A stretch of 64,000 nt of DNA, taken from NCBI RefSeq assembly GCF_000380245.2, contig NZ_HG428741.1:377271-441270 (forward strand), given 5' to 3'. The notes below the pieces were generated by a model. The model worked only from the letters and a program-made list of their open reading frames with translations, had not been told where the DNA came from and did not search any database. Numbering within the stretch: the first letter of the stretch is position 1; each line of letters starts with the position of its first letter. Positions 1 through 8,163 of the stretch are shown piece by piece. Source of the stretch: Bacillus massiliigorillae. Its GTDB lineage: Bacteria; Bacillota; Bacilli; Bacillales; DSM-1321. Made by a program: the position numbers and the translations under genes.

Positions 1-136
1 CTTGGACAGATGACCAAAACGACCCACAAGTATGAGATATCTAAAGAATGTGAAGACATTTTGATGAATTCAGTAGATGCACAAGGTCGACCATTTATTA
101 TACATAAACTGCACTGTCCAACACCTGTACTGATTA
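1..136 (+). pseudogene. Agmatine deiminase fragment, frameshifted
   Basis: Bases 3-29 read W-T-D-D-Q-N-D-P-Q in frame 3. After one extra base (G30) the reading continues in frame 1 as Y-E-I-S-K-E-C, then DAQGRPFIIHKLHCPTPVLI. From memory of the family this matches the C-terminal third of agmatine deiminase (peptidyl-arginine-deiminase fold, agmatine to N-carbamoylputrescine), which typically has WTDD..DPQYE followed by DAKGR...HKL.CP. Only about 45 codons are present. The match stops at about base 136, where the coat-protein repeats begin, so the piece is truncated at the 3' side and carries a +1 shift. It could be a gene remnant or a chimeric or low-quality sequence edge; I cannot tell which. 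Confidence 0.55.
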
Positions 137-388
137 CAGACATATCAACCAAATCAAATGACGATGCCACAACAGACATATCAACCAAATCAAATGACGA
201 TGCCACAACAGACATATCAACCAAATCAAATGACGATGCCACAACAGACATATCAACCAAATCAAATGACGATGCCACAACAGACATATCAGCCAAATCA
301 AATGACGATGCCACAACAGACATATCAGCCAAATCAAATGACGATGCCACAGCAGACATATCAGCCAAATCAAATGACGATGCCACAA
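137..388 (+). repeat. Seven tandem 36-bp repeats in the coat gene
   Basis: Seven units begin at 137, 173, 209, 245, 281, 317 and 353. Units 1-4 carry tatcaacc and units 5-7 tatcagcc; otherwise they are nearly identical, which suggests recent expansion by slippage or unequal recombination. Because 36 is a multiple of three, two plus frames and one minus frame stay open across the array. This explains the long overlapping ORFs here; only the QTYQPNQMTMPQ frame is credible. Confidence 0.95.
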
Positions 389-586
389 CAAATGTTTCAA
401 CCACAAATGCAAGCAATGCATGGACAGAGGTTAGAATCGAATATGGAGCAAATGATGAGCCCTTTTGATCAACAGTCAATACCAATAATGGATGATGAAC
501 CATTGTTTTCAGATGAGCAGCAGCAAACAGGGGCTTTTGAAGCTTTTACTATGCCAAGATATGCGGATGAAAGCAGTGAGTTATAG
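137..586 (+). pseudogene. safA: 3' part of safA/exsA-type spore coat assembly gene
   Basis: The frame read through ATG 158 encodes a Gln/Pro/Met/Asn-rich protein: seven copies of the 12-residue unit QTYQPNQMTMPQ, then a unique acidic tail ending MPRYADESSEL. This composition, and the position upstream of a CotS-like gene and bofC, fit the C-terminal half of SafA (ExsA in the B. cereus group), a mother-cell protein that directs inner coat assembly. The same frame is closed by stops at 11, 62, 65, 74 and 131, so the N-terminal LysM domain is missing. Translation could at most start inside the repeats and no Shine-Dalgarno is seen there. The gene is therefore annotated as broken. The assignment is moderately secure because repeats are poor evidence of identity. 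Confidence 0.6.
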
Positions 587-1532
587 TGGATATTATGAAG
601 GAGACAGTGTATTTCGCGCACGTCTCCGTGCTGCATTAAGGGAAGTGGAAGCAAGTTTGCATAAAGTGGAGAAATTGAGAAGTAATGTGTTCATTGTGCA
701 TACGGATCGAAAGAAGTATTTATTAAAAGGGTTTTATAATCGGAAAAAATATGAATCACAAAAGCTATTAGTAAGAAAGCTGAAAGAAAACGGTTTTGAA
801 CGAACGTATCAGTTTAAAAATATACCTACATTTAAATATGATGGTGATACTTATGCTTGGATTCAATATTTATCATCGTCGAGAGATAAGTTTACCTTTC
901 ATTCTAGTGAAAACAGAAAGAAAGGTTTGAAGTTATTGGAGGATTTTCACTCCACTACTAGAAAATTTTATGACAGCATCCCTGTAAACTATTTTAAGCA
1001 ATTACAAAAATGGCAGGAGCGATTAGAGGAATTTGAGGAAAATAAACGGACGATTGGAAAGTATGTTAATTCATCGTATCTTGAATCTTGGCTTGAGTGG
1101 GGAAAACGATCATTAAATGGGTTAGCTAAGTATGAGAGTGAATTATATAGTGAGCCTACATGTATTGTTCATGGGGACGTAGCGCATCATAATTTCTTTT
1201 TGAAAAAAGATGGATCATTATATCTCATAGACTTTGATTTAATTAGTAAAGCCCCTCCGAGCATAGATTATTTACAATACTGCAATCGGATAATGCCGCA
1301 TATAGGGGATAGCTCGGAATTATGGACATATAAGCAATTAAAGTCGTATAAAGACAACCGAGCGTTTTTATATGCTTTATTATTTCCTACGGATATTTTT
1401 CGAGAATGGAATAGATTGATTAAGGAAAATTCATTAAGGGATCAAGGTTATATGCATTCGGTTTGGCAATTAAGTGTTGAAGAATGGCCTAAGCGAATTA
1501 ATATGTATAAAGATATCGCTAAAATGTTATAA
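561..1532 (+). CDS. CotS/YsxE-like kinase-fold spore coat protein
   Basis: This 323-residue protein has the aminoglycoside-phosphotransferase/choline-kinase fold (APH family). The Brenner motif HGDVAHHNF is near residue 204 and the metal-binding DFD (YLIDFDLI) near 224. Spore formers carry several such proteins (CotS, CotI, YsxE, YutH) associated with the coat, and a position just after a safA-type gene supports a coat role. Substrate and kinase activity are unknown. The start is uncertain: ATG 561 or 567 overlaps the end of the coat gene and neither has a strong Shine-Dalgarno. An ATG at 492 would extend it with residues that look like out-of-frame coat sequence. Translation was probably coupled to the upstream gene, which is now broken. 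Confidence 0.7.
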   Translation: MRMKAVSYSGYYEGDSVFRARLRAALREVEASLHKVEKLRSNVFIVHTDRKKYLLKGFYNRKKYESQKLLVRKLKENGFERTYQFKNIPTFKYDGDTYAWIQYLSSSRDKFTFHSSENRKKGLKLLEDFHSTTRKFYDSIPVNYFKQLQKWQERLEEFEENKRTIGKYVNSSYLESWLEWGKRSLNGLAKYESELYSEPTCIVHGDVAHHNFFLKKDGSLYLIDFDLISKAPPSIDYLQYCNRIMPHIGDSSELWTYKQLKSYKDNRAFLYALLFPTDIFREWNRLIKENSLRDQGYMHSVWQLSVEEWPKRINMYKDIAKML

Positions 1533-1616
1533 CTTCTCATGTTATGTATTTTAGAATAATGATAAGAGGAAAATATTAGAGGTGAATTCTTAAAAAAATT
1601 AACAAATTTATGACGA

Positions 1617-1663
1617 TAAAATCCACCATTGTATGACAATTTATACAAAGGGTGGATTTTTTT
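1617..1663 (+). terminator. Intrinsic terminator after the CotS-like gene
   Basis: AAATCCACC pairs with GGTGGATTT across a loop and is followed by a T run. It closes the coat-gene unit before the first chemoreceptor. Confidence 0.8.
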
Positions 1664-1771
1664 GTATGTACATACTAGAATAAGGTGAGGTTTATCTTTT
1701 TGTGAATTTTCTATAATTTAATATGAGAATATTGTTAATATATAATATAAATTTTGTGGATGGTGTTTGTT

Positions 1772-3007
1772 ATGTTTTGGTCAAAGCAAGTTGCAGAAAC
1801 TAATGAAAAGCAAGAAACAGTACCTTTGCCTGTTATGAATGAACCTGTTAATCGACAACAGCAGGAGATGACAGGTGAATATGAAATGACGAAAGCGTTG
1901 TTGTCCTATTCTTTAGCACATACCGAATTAATCTATTATGAGACTAATTTGAAAAATAAACAGGCTGTTGAATTAGCTTCTCAACTTGCTGACGTTAGTA
2001 AGGAAACATCAGTCTCTTCTGAAGAAATTTCAGCATCTACTTTAAGGATTAGTAAAGCTATGGAGCAATTATCAATAGGGAAAAATGTGGCTAAATTATC
2101 GAATTTCCAGCAAATAGAAGAAGAATTTGAACATTCTATTTCTATGGTAGTAGATAATTCATTACATCTAAGAAAACAAATTGGGCAAATTGATGTTATT
2201 ACAAATGATATAGCGACGATAGCGACACAGACTAATTTACTTTCGCTAAATGCTTCAATTGAAGCAGCAAGAGCGGGTGAAAGTGGTAGAGGTTTTAATG
2301 TTGTGGCACAAGAAGTTCGAAAGCTTTCTGAGCAAACGAAAGAATCGGTAGTGAAAGTAGATGAAGTAGCAAAAAACGTTGAGACTAGCTCAAAAGAAAC
2401 AGATACGTCTCTGCAGTCATTACAAGAGAAATTGAAGGATTATTTGGGGACTATGTCGGTTGTCGGAAATGCTCTTCAAGAAAATGTTAAGGAAATTGAG
2501 CAATCAAATTTTGCAATTCAAGATTTGAACTTTGCTTTGGAAAAGCAAACGGAAACGACTATATCTATGGTGAATATTTCAAATGAATTATTTAACTCTT
2601 CTGAATTTAGCGTGGATACAAATAATAATATTATGAATTTATTCAAAATTATGGAGCCGTATATGAAGATTAATGAAAGTCAAGATATAAAGAGTATTTT
2701 AGCAGCTAGGTTACATGACCATGCGAATTTTCTAAGAAATATCGTTCGTAATATGGAAACGCTTAAAAGTGTGCCAAATCATCATGACTGTGTATTTGGT
2801 AAGTGGTGTGATCAACATAAAGAGAAGTTGGGACAGATTCATTCATTTACTAAATTGTATGATGAACATAAGCAATTACATATGGATGCAAGAGCTTTAG
2901 TATCCAATCAGAGCATTCAAAATGTGGAAAAGTTATTAGCTACTTCTGAAAGTTTATTAGAATCGTTTATGAATTTAAGTAAGGATGCAAGGAAGATATC
3001 ACTATAG
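1772..3007 (+). CDS. Soluble methyl-accepting chemotaxis protein with CZB domain (copy 1)
   Basis: This 411-residue chemoreceptor has no membrane segment and no periplasmic domain. The centre holds the conserved signalling hairpin (QTNLLSLNASIEAARAGESG, then GRGF.VVA.EVRKLSEQTK), which contacts CheA and CheW. The C-terminal third has the layout of a chemoreceptor zinc-binding (CZB) domain: LHDHANFL, then NHHDCVFGKWC, then YDEHKQLHMDA, supplying the His/Cys/His/His zinc ligands. Such receptors usually sense cytoplasmic zinc or oxidants. ATG 1772 is chosen because GGATGGTG lies just upstream and the next receptor begins in the same way (M-F-W-x-K). Earlier in-frame TTG 1754 and ATG 1760 are possible. 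It is a close paralogue of the following gene. Confidence 0.85.
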   Translation: MFWSKQVAETNEKQETVPLPVMNEPVNRQQQEMTGEYEMTKALLSYSLAHTELIYYETNLKNKQAVELASQLADVSKETSVSSEEISASTLRISKAMEQLSIGKNVAKLSNFQQIEEEFEHSISMVVDNSLHLRKQIGQIDVITNDIATIATQTNLLSLNASIEAARAGESGRGFNVVAQEVRKLSEQTKESVVKVDEVAKNVETSSKETDTSLQSLQEKLKDYLGTMSVVGNALQENVKEIEQSNFAIQDLNFALEKQTETTISMVNISNELFNSSEFSVDTNNNIMNLFKIMEPYMKINESQDIKSILAARLHDHANFLRNIVRNMETLKSVPNHHDCVFGKWCDQHKEKLGQIHSFTKLYDEHKQLHMDARALVSNQSIQNVEKLLATSESLLESFMNLSKDARKISL

Positions 3008-3056
3008 TTTGTAATACTAGTAAATGATAAAAATTGAATGATGCACGCAGGAAGAT

Positions 3057-3097
3057 AAGAAGCTAATTTATACTATGTCATATAAGTTGGCTTCTTA
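3057..3097 (+). terminator. Possible terminator between the chemoreceptor genes
   Basis: AAGAAGC...GCTTCTT forms an imperfect hairpin (with partial pairing inside the arms) in the gap between the two receptors. The T tract is weak, so transcription may partly read through. Confidence 0.4.
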
Positions 3098-3220
3098 ACT
3101 GTGGAATTGATAATTTAAAGAAAATTTTATGGCTTATTAGAAAGGGATTTGTCGTGAAAGATAGAATTTTGAAATAATACTGATATGAACAGTATTTTAC
3201 GAATGAAGGGGTGGAAGTTG

Positions 3221-4465
3221 TTGTTTTGGAAAAAGAATAATACATCCGAAAATGATATTGAAAAGGTAGAGAAAGAGTTAAAGCAAGTTACAGAACTTCC
3301 TTATTTAAAGGAATTAATCAATTTAAAAGGTGAAAATGAAATGACAAAGGCTTTGTTAGCCTATTCGATTGCGCATACAGAATTAATTTATTTAGAATCA
3401 AATTTTAAAAATGAGCAGGCTGTTGCTTTAGCTTCAGAGTTAAATACTGTTAGTCAAGAAACTTTAGCCTCATCAGAAGAAATTTCAGCATCCTCTACTA
3501 GAATTAGTGAAGTGATGGAGCAATTAACTATTAGAAAGAATGTATCTGAGTTCGCACATTTTCAGAAATTAGAAGATGAATTTCAAGAATCCATTTCAAG
3601 TGTTGTGCAAAACTCAGCTCATTTGCGGCAAGAAATTACTCATATTGACAGTATAACAAGTGATATAGCGACTATTGCTACACAGACGAATTTACTATCC
3701 TTAAATGCTTCAATAGAAGCAGCTAGGGCCGGAGAAAGCGGTAGAGGCTTTGATGTAGTGGCTAAGGAAGTTCGTAAACTTTCAGAACAAACGAAGGATT
3801 CTGTTGTGAAAGTTGGAGAGGTAGCTAAAAATGTTGAAAGTAGCTCGCGAGATGCCGATCGTTCACTGCATTCTCTTCAAGAAAAGTTAAGTAATTATAT
3901 GGAGTCGATGTCTGGCGTAGGAGAAGCTCTAAAAGAAAATGTAATAGAAATTGAGCAAACAAACCTAGCGGCGCTTCAAGAGCTAAATTCAGCATTAGCG
4001 AAACAAACTGAAACGTCTAGTTCAATTGTGGATATTTCAAACCAGCTCTATGAATCATCAAAAATCGGTGGAATACCAACTGAAACAATCACTAATTTAT
4101 ATACAATTATGGTGCCGTTTATTAAATTGTATGAAGAGGAGGATATGATGAGTATTCTCGCAGCTAGGCTTAATGATCATGCGAATTTTTTGAGAAATAT
4201 TACTCAAAATATTAGTACTTTGACTTCAGTTGCTAATCATCATGAATGTAAATTTGGTATATGGTGTGATACAAATAAAGAAAAATTAGAACAAGCACGA
4301 TCTTTTTCCAAACTCTATAATGAGCATAGGCAATTTCATATGGATGCGAATCAATTGGTAAGAGATAAAACAATTATAAATGTTGAGAAGCTGCTAGCAT
4401 CTTCTGAAAGAGTGTTGGAAGCGTTCATGAATATGAGTAAAGAAATAAAAAATATAAAATTATAG
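3221..4465 (+). CDS. Soluble methyl-accepting chemotaxis protein with CZB domain (copy 2)
   Basis: This 414-residue paralogue of the preceding receptor has the same order: short polar N-terminus, coiled-coil MCP signalling domain with the AARAGESGRGF tip, and a C-terminal CZB domain (NDHANFL, NHHECKFGIWC, YNEHRQFHMDA). There is no transmembrane helix, so it should act in the cytoplasm. TTG 3221 is preferred over ATG 3185 because AAGGGGTGG lies at the right distance and the product then begins L-F-W-K-K, aligning with copy 1. The pair looks like a tandem duplication that has diverged. Two copies with conserved zinc ligands suggest related but distinct inputs; the ligand is inferred from the domain only. 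Confidence 0.85.
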   Translation: MFWKKNNTSENDIEKVEKELKQVTELPYLKELINLKGENEMTKALLAYSIAHTELIYLESNFKNEQAVALASELNTVSQETLASSEEISASSTRISEVMEQLTIRKNVSEFAHFQKLEDEFQESISSVVQNSAHLRQEITHIDSITSDIATIATQTNLLSLNASIEAARAGESGRGFDVVAKEVRKLSEQTKDSVVKVGEVAKNVESSSRDADRSLHSLQEKLSNYMESMSGVGEALKENVIEIEQTNLAALQELNSALAKQTETSSSIVDISNQLYESSKIGGIPTETITNLYTIMVPFIKLYEEEDMMSILAARLNDHANFLRNITQNISTLTSVANHHECKFGIWCDTNKEKLEQARSFSKLYNEHRQFHMDANQLVRDKTIINVEKLLASSERVLEAFMNMSKEIKNIKL

Positions 4466-4585
4466 TATCTATTTAAGTATACTAGTGTAACGATACTCAT
4501 TTTTTAGCAATATGGATAGAATTCATGAATATGGGAATGATACAGATGATGAATAAATCAAATCGCTAAACCTTGAGGTGACAAC

Positions 4586-5095
4586 ATGTATAAAAGGCGT
4601 ATTAGTAAAAAGATTTATTTTACTTTTTTATTAAGTATCATTATTGTATTTTTCCTTTCAGCATGGGATTCTCATGATCAGCCTACACTTTATACGAATG
4701 ATATAAAAAAAGTGATTTTGCAAACAATCTATTTTGATGGTGAAAAGAGTGAGGAAGTACTATTCAGAGAAGGTTTATCAGTTGAAGAAATTGTTTCGGA
4801 ATTCAAAGCTTGGCAGCTGGTTGTGCAAACGGATAAAGAACTTGTTCTTCAAAAATATACAAATGATATTTCTCCATTGCTAAAGGCGAATGGTTACTTT
4901 GGTATAACGGAAGATGGAACGTTATCAATCTTTAATGGAAAACCAACACAGTCAGATGTTATTCAATCTTTCTTTCATATCGATGTCGAAATGCTAGAAG
5001 CCAAAACGCATCATGATCTTGTAGAAGGAATTAGAGTAAAAGATAAGAAACAGTACGAGTCAGTTTTAGAAACGTTTGAGCCGTATATGGAATAA
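4586..5095 (+). CDS. bofC: BofC, forespore signalling regulator
   Basis: This 169-residue protein has an N-terminal membrane or signal segment (about residues 9-26) followed by an extracytoplasmic domain. Length, character and position directly upstream of ruvA match BofC (about 170 aa in B. subtilis). BofC is made in the forespore, exported to the intermembrane space and restrains the SpoIVB protease, delaying processing of pro-sigma-K in the mother cell. The C-terminal part (from about residue 95) has the BofC C-terminal domain pattern. GAGGTGA precedes ATG 4586 at good spacing. The gene is followed by its own terminator, so it is probably expressed alone. Confidence 0.8.
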   Translation: MYKRRISKKIYFTFLLSIIIVFFLSAWDSHDQPTLYTNDIKKVILQTIYFDGEKSEEVLFREGLSVEEIVSEFKAWQLVVQTDKELVLQKYTNDISPLLKANGYFGITEDGTLSIFNGKPTQSDVIQSFFHIDVEMLEAKTHHDLVEGIRVKDKKQYESVLETFEPYME

Positions 5096-5114
5096 ATGCA
5101 TCTTCAAAGCGTAA

Positions 5115-5167
5115 AGAGGCGTCCTAAAAGTGATTGAAAATCGCTTTTGGGGCAGCCTCCATTTTTA
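5115..5167 (+). terminator. Terminator between bofC and ruvA
   Basis: GAGGC...GCCTC outer arms enclose an inner AAAAGTGATT/AATCGCTTTT stem, followed by a T-rich tract. Confidence 0.7.
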
Positions 5168-5229
5168 TTTATAAACATCTATAAACTATGATAAAATGAT
5201 TTACAGTAAACGATAGGAGAGAGCGAGAA

Positions 5230-5832
5230 TTGTATGATTATATAAAAGGAACGGTTGAATTCATTGCACCGCAATATATCGTTGTGGAAAATAGGGGGAT
5301 CGGGTATCGTATTATGACACCTAATCCTTTTGTTTTTTCTGTGAATGGTGAAGAGCAATTGATTCATACTTATCATTATGTAAGAGAAGATTTAATTGCT
5401 TTGTATGGATTTAGAACGCGTGAAGAAAAAGGTCTTTTTGAGAAATTACTAAATGTAACAGGTATTGGTCCGAAGGGGGCTCTTGCTATTCTTGCTTCTG
5501 GGCAAGTAGAACAAGTGGTTCAAGCCATTGAAAATGAGGATGATAAATTCCTTGTTAAATTCCCGGGTGTGGGAAAGAAAACGGCTAGCCAAATGATTCT
5601 TGATTTAAAAGGTAAGCTAGAAAATATTGTACCTGATTATTTCCCTAACCTGTTTAATGAGGGAGTAGTAGCGTCTTCCACTTCTAATGATCAGCTTGAA
5701 GAAGCGATGGAAGCGTTGAAAGCTCTTGGTTATTCGGATAGAGAAATTACAAAAGTAAGTAAAACATTGCAAAAAGAAAGCAAAACAACAGAAGAATATA
5801 TTAAAATGGCATTACAGTTGCTTTTAAAATAG
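5230..5832 (+). CDS. ruvA: Holliday junction DNA helicase subunit RuvA
   Basis: This 200-residue RuvA is the tetrameric junction-binding subunit of the RuvAB branch-migration motor. The N-terminal OB fold begins MYDYIKGTVEF. Helix-hairpin-helix DNA-binding elements are visible as LLNVTGIGPKGALAIL and FPGVGKKTASQMILDLKGK. The short C-terminal domain that touches RuvB is present. The start is TTG 5230, preceded by AGGAG; no upstream ATG fits the family. The gene ends three bases before the ribosome binding site of ruvB, and the two are almost certainly co-transcribed. The length matches Bacillus orthologues. Confidence 0.95.
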   Translation: MYDYIKGTVEFIAPQYIVVENRGIGYRIMTPNPFVFSVNGEEQLIHTYHYVREDLIALYGFRTREEKGLFEKLLNVTGIGPKGALAILASGQVEQVVQAIENEDDKFLVKFPGVGKKTASQMILDLKGKLENIVPDYFPNLFNEGVVASSTSNDQLEEAMEALKALGYSDREITKVSKTLQKESKTTEEYIKMALQLLLK

Positions 5833-5844
5833 GAGGTGGGAAGT

Positions 5845-6846
5845 ATGGATGAGCGCATTGTTCAGTCTGAAGCAGAATCAGAAGAACTTTCTTTTGAATC
5901 GAGCTTACGTCCGCAACAACTGCATCAGTATATCGGACAAAGTAAGGTAAAAGAGAATCTACAAGTTTTTATCGAAGCAGCAAGGATGAGACAAGAAACG
6001 CTTGATCATGTTCTTCTTTACGGTCCTCCAGGTTTAGGAAAAACAACGCTGGCAGCAATTATTGCTAATGAAATGGGTGTCAATATCCGTACCACATCAG
6101 GTCCAGCAATCGAAAGGCCTGGTGATTTAGCTGCTATTCTTACAGCGTTGGAGCCAGGTGATGTTTTATTTATAGATGAAATTCATCGACTACCAAGAAC
6201 GGTGGAGGAAGTTTTATACCCAGCAATGGAAGATTATTGTTTAGATATTGTGATAGGGAAAGGTCCACAAGCAAGAAGTGTACGCCTTGATTTACCACCT
6301 TTCACATTGGTTGGAGCAACAACACGTGCAGGTTCTCTATCTGCTCCATTAAGAGATCGCTTTGGTGTGTTAAGTCGTTTAGAATATTACACAGAAGAGC
6401 AACTAAAAGACATTGTTGTTCGGACAGCACAAATATTACAAACCGATTTAGAAGATGTTGCTGCGCTTGAAATTGCTCGAAGGTCTAGAGGGACACCGAG
6501 AATTGCCAATCGCTTGCTTCGTCGTGTGCGTGATTTTGCACAAGTAAAAGGAACTGGTGACGTAACTGTTGAATTAGCTCATTATTCACTTGAGCTTATG
6601 CAAGTAGACCGATTAGGCTTAGACCATATTGATCATAAGTTGTTAAAAGGTATTATTGAGAAATTTCGAGGTGGCCCAGTTGGTGTAGAAACTATTGCGG
6701 CAAGTATTGGTGAAGAGTCTTCAACAATTGAGGATGTTTATGAACCGTATCTTCTGCAAATCGGTTTTTTACAACGGACGCCAAGAGGAAGAATAGCTAC
6801 AGCAAGTGCTTACGAGCATTTCGGTATGGAGGTACCACCTTTATGA
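5845..6846 (+). CDS. ruvB: Holliday junction DNA helicase subunit RuvB
   Basis: This 333-residue AAA+ ATPase forms the hexameric motor pulling DNA through RuvA-bound four-way junctions. Walker A is GPPGLGKTT, Walker B FIDEIHRL, sensor 1 GATTRAG, and the arginine-finger region follows in LRDRFG. The C-terminal winged helix includes IGEESSTIEDVYEPYLLQIG. ATG 5845 (MDERIVQSEA) is chosen because AGGAGGTGGG precedes it and it matches known RuvB N-termini; a GTG nine bases earlier lies inside that ribosome binding site. The stop overlaps the next start by the ATGA arrangement, indicating translational coupling. Confidence 0.96.
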   Translation: MDERIVQSEAESEELSFESSLRPQQLHQYIGQSKVKENLQVFIEAARMRQETLDHVLLYGPPGLGKTTLAAIIANEMGVNIRTTSGPAIERPGDLAAILTALEPGDVLFIDEIHRLPRTVEEVLYPAMEDYCLDIVIGKGPQARSVRLDLPPFTLVGATTRAGSLSAPLRDRFGVLSRLEYYTEEQLKDIVVRTAQILQTDLEDVAALEIARRSRGTPRIANRLLRRVRDFAQVKGTGDVTVELAHYSLELMQVDRLGLDHIDHKLLKGIIEKFRGGPVGVETIAASIGEESSTIEDVYEPYLLQIGFLQRTPRGRIATASAYEHFGMEVPPL

Positions 6847-7049
6847 GTTCGCTGCCGAAGGTACTCATGATTATCGGAGGTGTTCTGCTTGTACTTGGCT
6901 TTTTGATGCAATTCATTAAGTTAGGTAAGCTACCAGGAGATATTATCATAAAAAAAGAAAATGCAACTTTTTATTTTCCAGTTGTAACGTGTATTCTAGT
7001 AAGTGTAGTTTTATCAGCGATCTTTTATATTATTGGTAAATTTAGATAA
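6843..7049 (+). CDS. DUF2905 small membrane protein
   Basis: This 68-residue protein has two hydrophobic segments (about 8-25 and 45-64) flanking a short conserved K-L-G-K-L-P-G-D stretch typical of the DUF2905 family. It sits in the ruvB-queA gap, overlapping the ruvB stop codon by four bases, as in many Firmicutes. The function is unknown. The coupling suggests co-expression with the repair genes rather than a direct role in repair. Confidence 0.8.
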   Translation: MSSLPKVLMIIGGVLLVLGFLMQFIKLGKLPGDIIIKKENATFYFPVVTCILVSVVLSAIFYIIGKFR

Positions 7050-7105
7050 AAATAATGGTATTGGTTAAAAATAATAACAGTAGATGAAAACAGGATGTGA
7101 CAAAG

Positions 7106-8134
7106 TTGAAGGTCGATTTATTTGACTTCCATTTACCAGAGGAATTGATTGCTCAAACGCCTTTGAAAAATAGAGAAGCTAGCCGTTTAATGGTATTGAA
7201 TAAGGAAACAGGAGAAACAACTGACGAGGTATTTAGTGATATTACGAAGCATTTAAAACCAGGTGATTGCCTTGTTTTGAATGATACGAAGGTTTTGCCG
7301 GCACGTCTTTTTGGTTTGAAAGAAGACACAGGGGCAAAAGTGGAAATGCTTCTTTTGAAGCAAGATGAAGAAGATGTATGGGAAGTACTTGTGAAACCTG
7401 CTAAACGTGTTAAAGTAGGAACAACTGTTATTTTTGGTGATGGTGCTTTACGTGCTACTTGCTTGGATGAGCTTGAACAAGGTGGACGTATTGTCAAGTT
7501 TGACTATGATGGTGTATTTTATGAAGTGTTAGATCAACTTGGCACTATGCCGTTACCTCCATATATTAAAGAGCAGTTGGCTGAACAAGATCGCTATCAA
7601 ACTGTTTATGCGAAAGAACGTGGATCTGCTGCTGCACCTACTGCAGGCTTACATTTTACGGACCGTTTATTAGATGAAGTACGTGCAATGGGTGTACATG
7701 TGACATTTATCACGTTGCATGTGGGACTCGGGACATTCCGCCCTGTTAGTGTAGATGATGTTGGTGATCATGATATGCATGCGGAATATTATCACATGAC
7801 AGAGGAAACGGCTCAGCTTTTAAATCAAGTGAAAGCGGATGGTGGGCGCATTATTACAGTTGGTACAACATCTACAAGAACATTAGAAACCATCGCTAGT
7901 CGACATGATGGCGTGTTCAAAGCAGAAAGTGGTTGGACGAGTATTTTTATTTTCCCAGGATATGAGTTTAAAGCAATTGATGCGATGATTACGAACTTTC
8001 ATTTACCAAAATCGACATTAATGATGTTAATCAGTGCTTTAGCAGGACGTGAGCATGTGTTAGCAGCTTATAAACAAGCAGTTGAGAAAGAATATAGATT
8101 CTTTAGCTTTGGCGATGCAATGTTTATTCTTTGA
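7106..8134 (+). CDS. queA: S-adenosylmethionine:tRNA ribosyltransferase-isomerase QueA
   Basis: This 342-residue enzyme transfers and isomerises the ribosyl moiety of SAM onto preQ1 in tRNA, giving epoxyqueuosine at the wobble position of GUN anticodons. Family signatures include MKVDLFDFHLPEELIAQ, PTAGLHFT, HVGLGTFRPV and NFHLPKSTLMMLISA. TTG 7106 is chosen: AGGATGTGA (near-perfect Shine-Dalgarno) lies at 7092-7100, the product begins MKVDLFDF as in Bacillus orthologues, and the length equals theirs. GTG 7097 would sit inside the binding site. The stop overlaps a possible upstream start of tgt, the next enzyme of the same pathway. Confidence 0.95.
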   Translation: MKVDLFDFHLPEELIAQTPLKNREASRLMVLNKETGETTDEVFSDITKHLKPGDCLVLNDTKVLPARLFGLKEDTGAKVEMLLLKQDEEDVWEVLVKPAKRVKVGTTVIFGDGALRATCLDELEQGGRIVKFDYDGVFYEVLDQLGTMPLPPYIKEQLAEQDRYQTVYAKERGSAAAPTAGLHFTDRLLDEVRAMGVHVTFITLHVGLGTFRPVSVDDVGDHDMHAEYYHMTEETAQLLNQVKADGGRIITVGTTSTRTLETIASRHDGVFKAESGWTSIFIFPGYEFKAIDAMITNFHLPKSTLMMLISALAGREHVLAAYKQAVEKEYRFFSFGDAMFIL

Positions 8135-8163
8135 GTAAGCGAAAAAGAAAGGAAGAAACAAAT

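Noticed and set aside
134..421. Minus-strand Leu/His/Trp-rich ORF over the repeats
   Set aside because: Antisense shadow of the 36-bp repeat; no ribosome binding site and no credible composition.
10..468. 152-codon frame-1 ORF across the left edge and repeats
   Set aside because: It joins a gene fragment to an out-of-frame reading of the coat repeats (DISTKSNDDATT); open only because the repeat unit is a multiple of three without stops.
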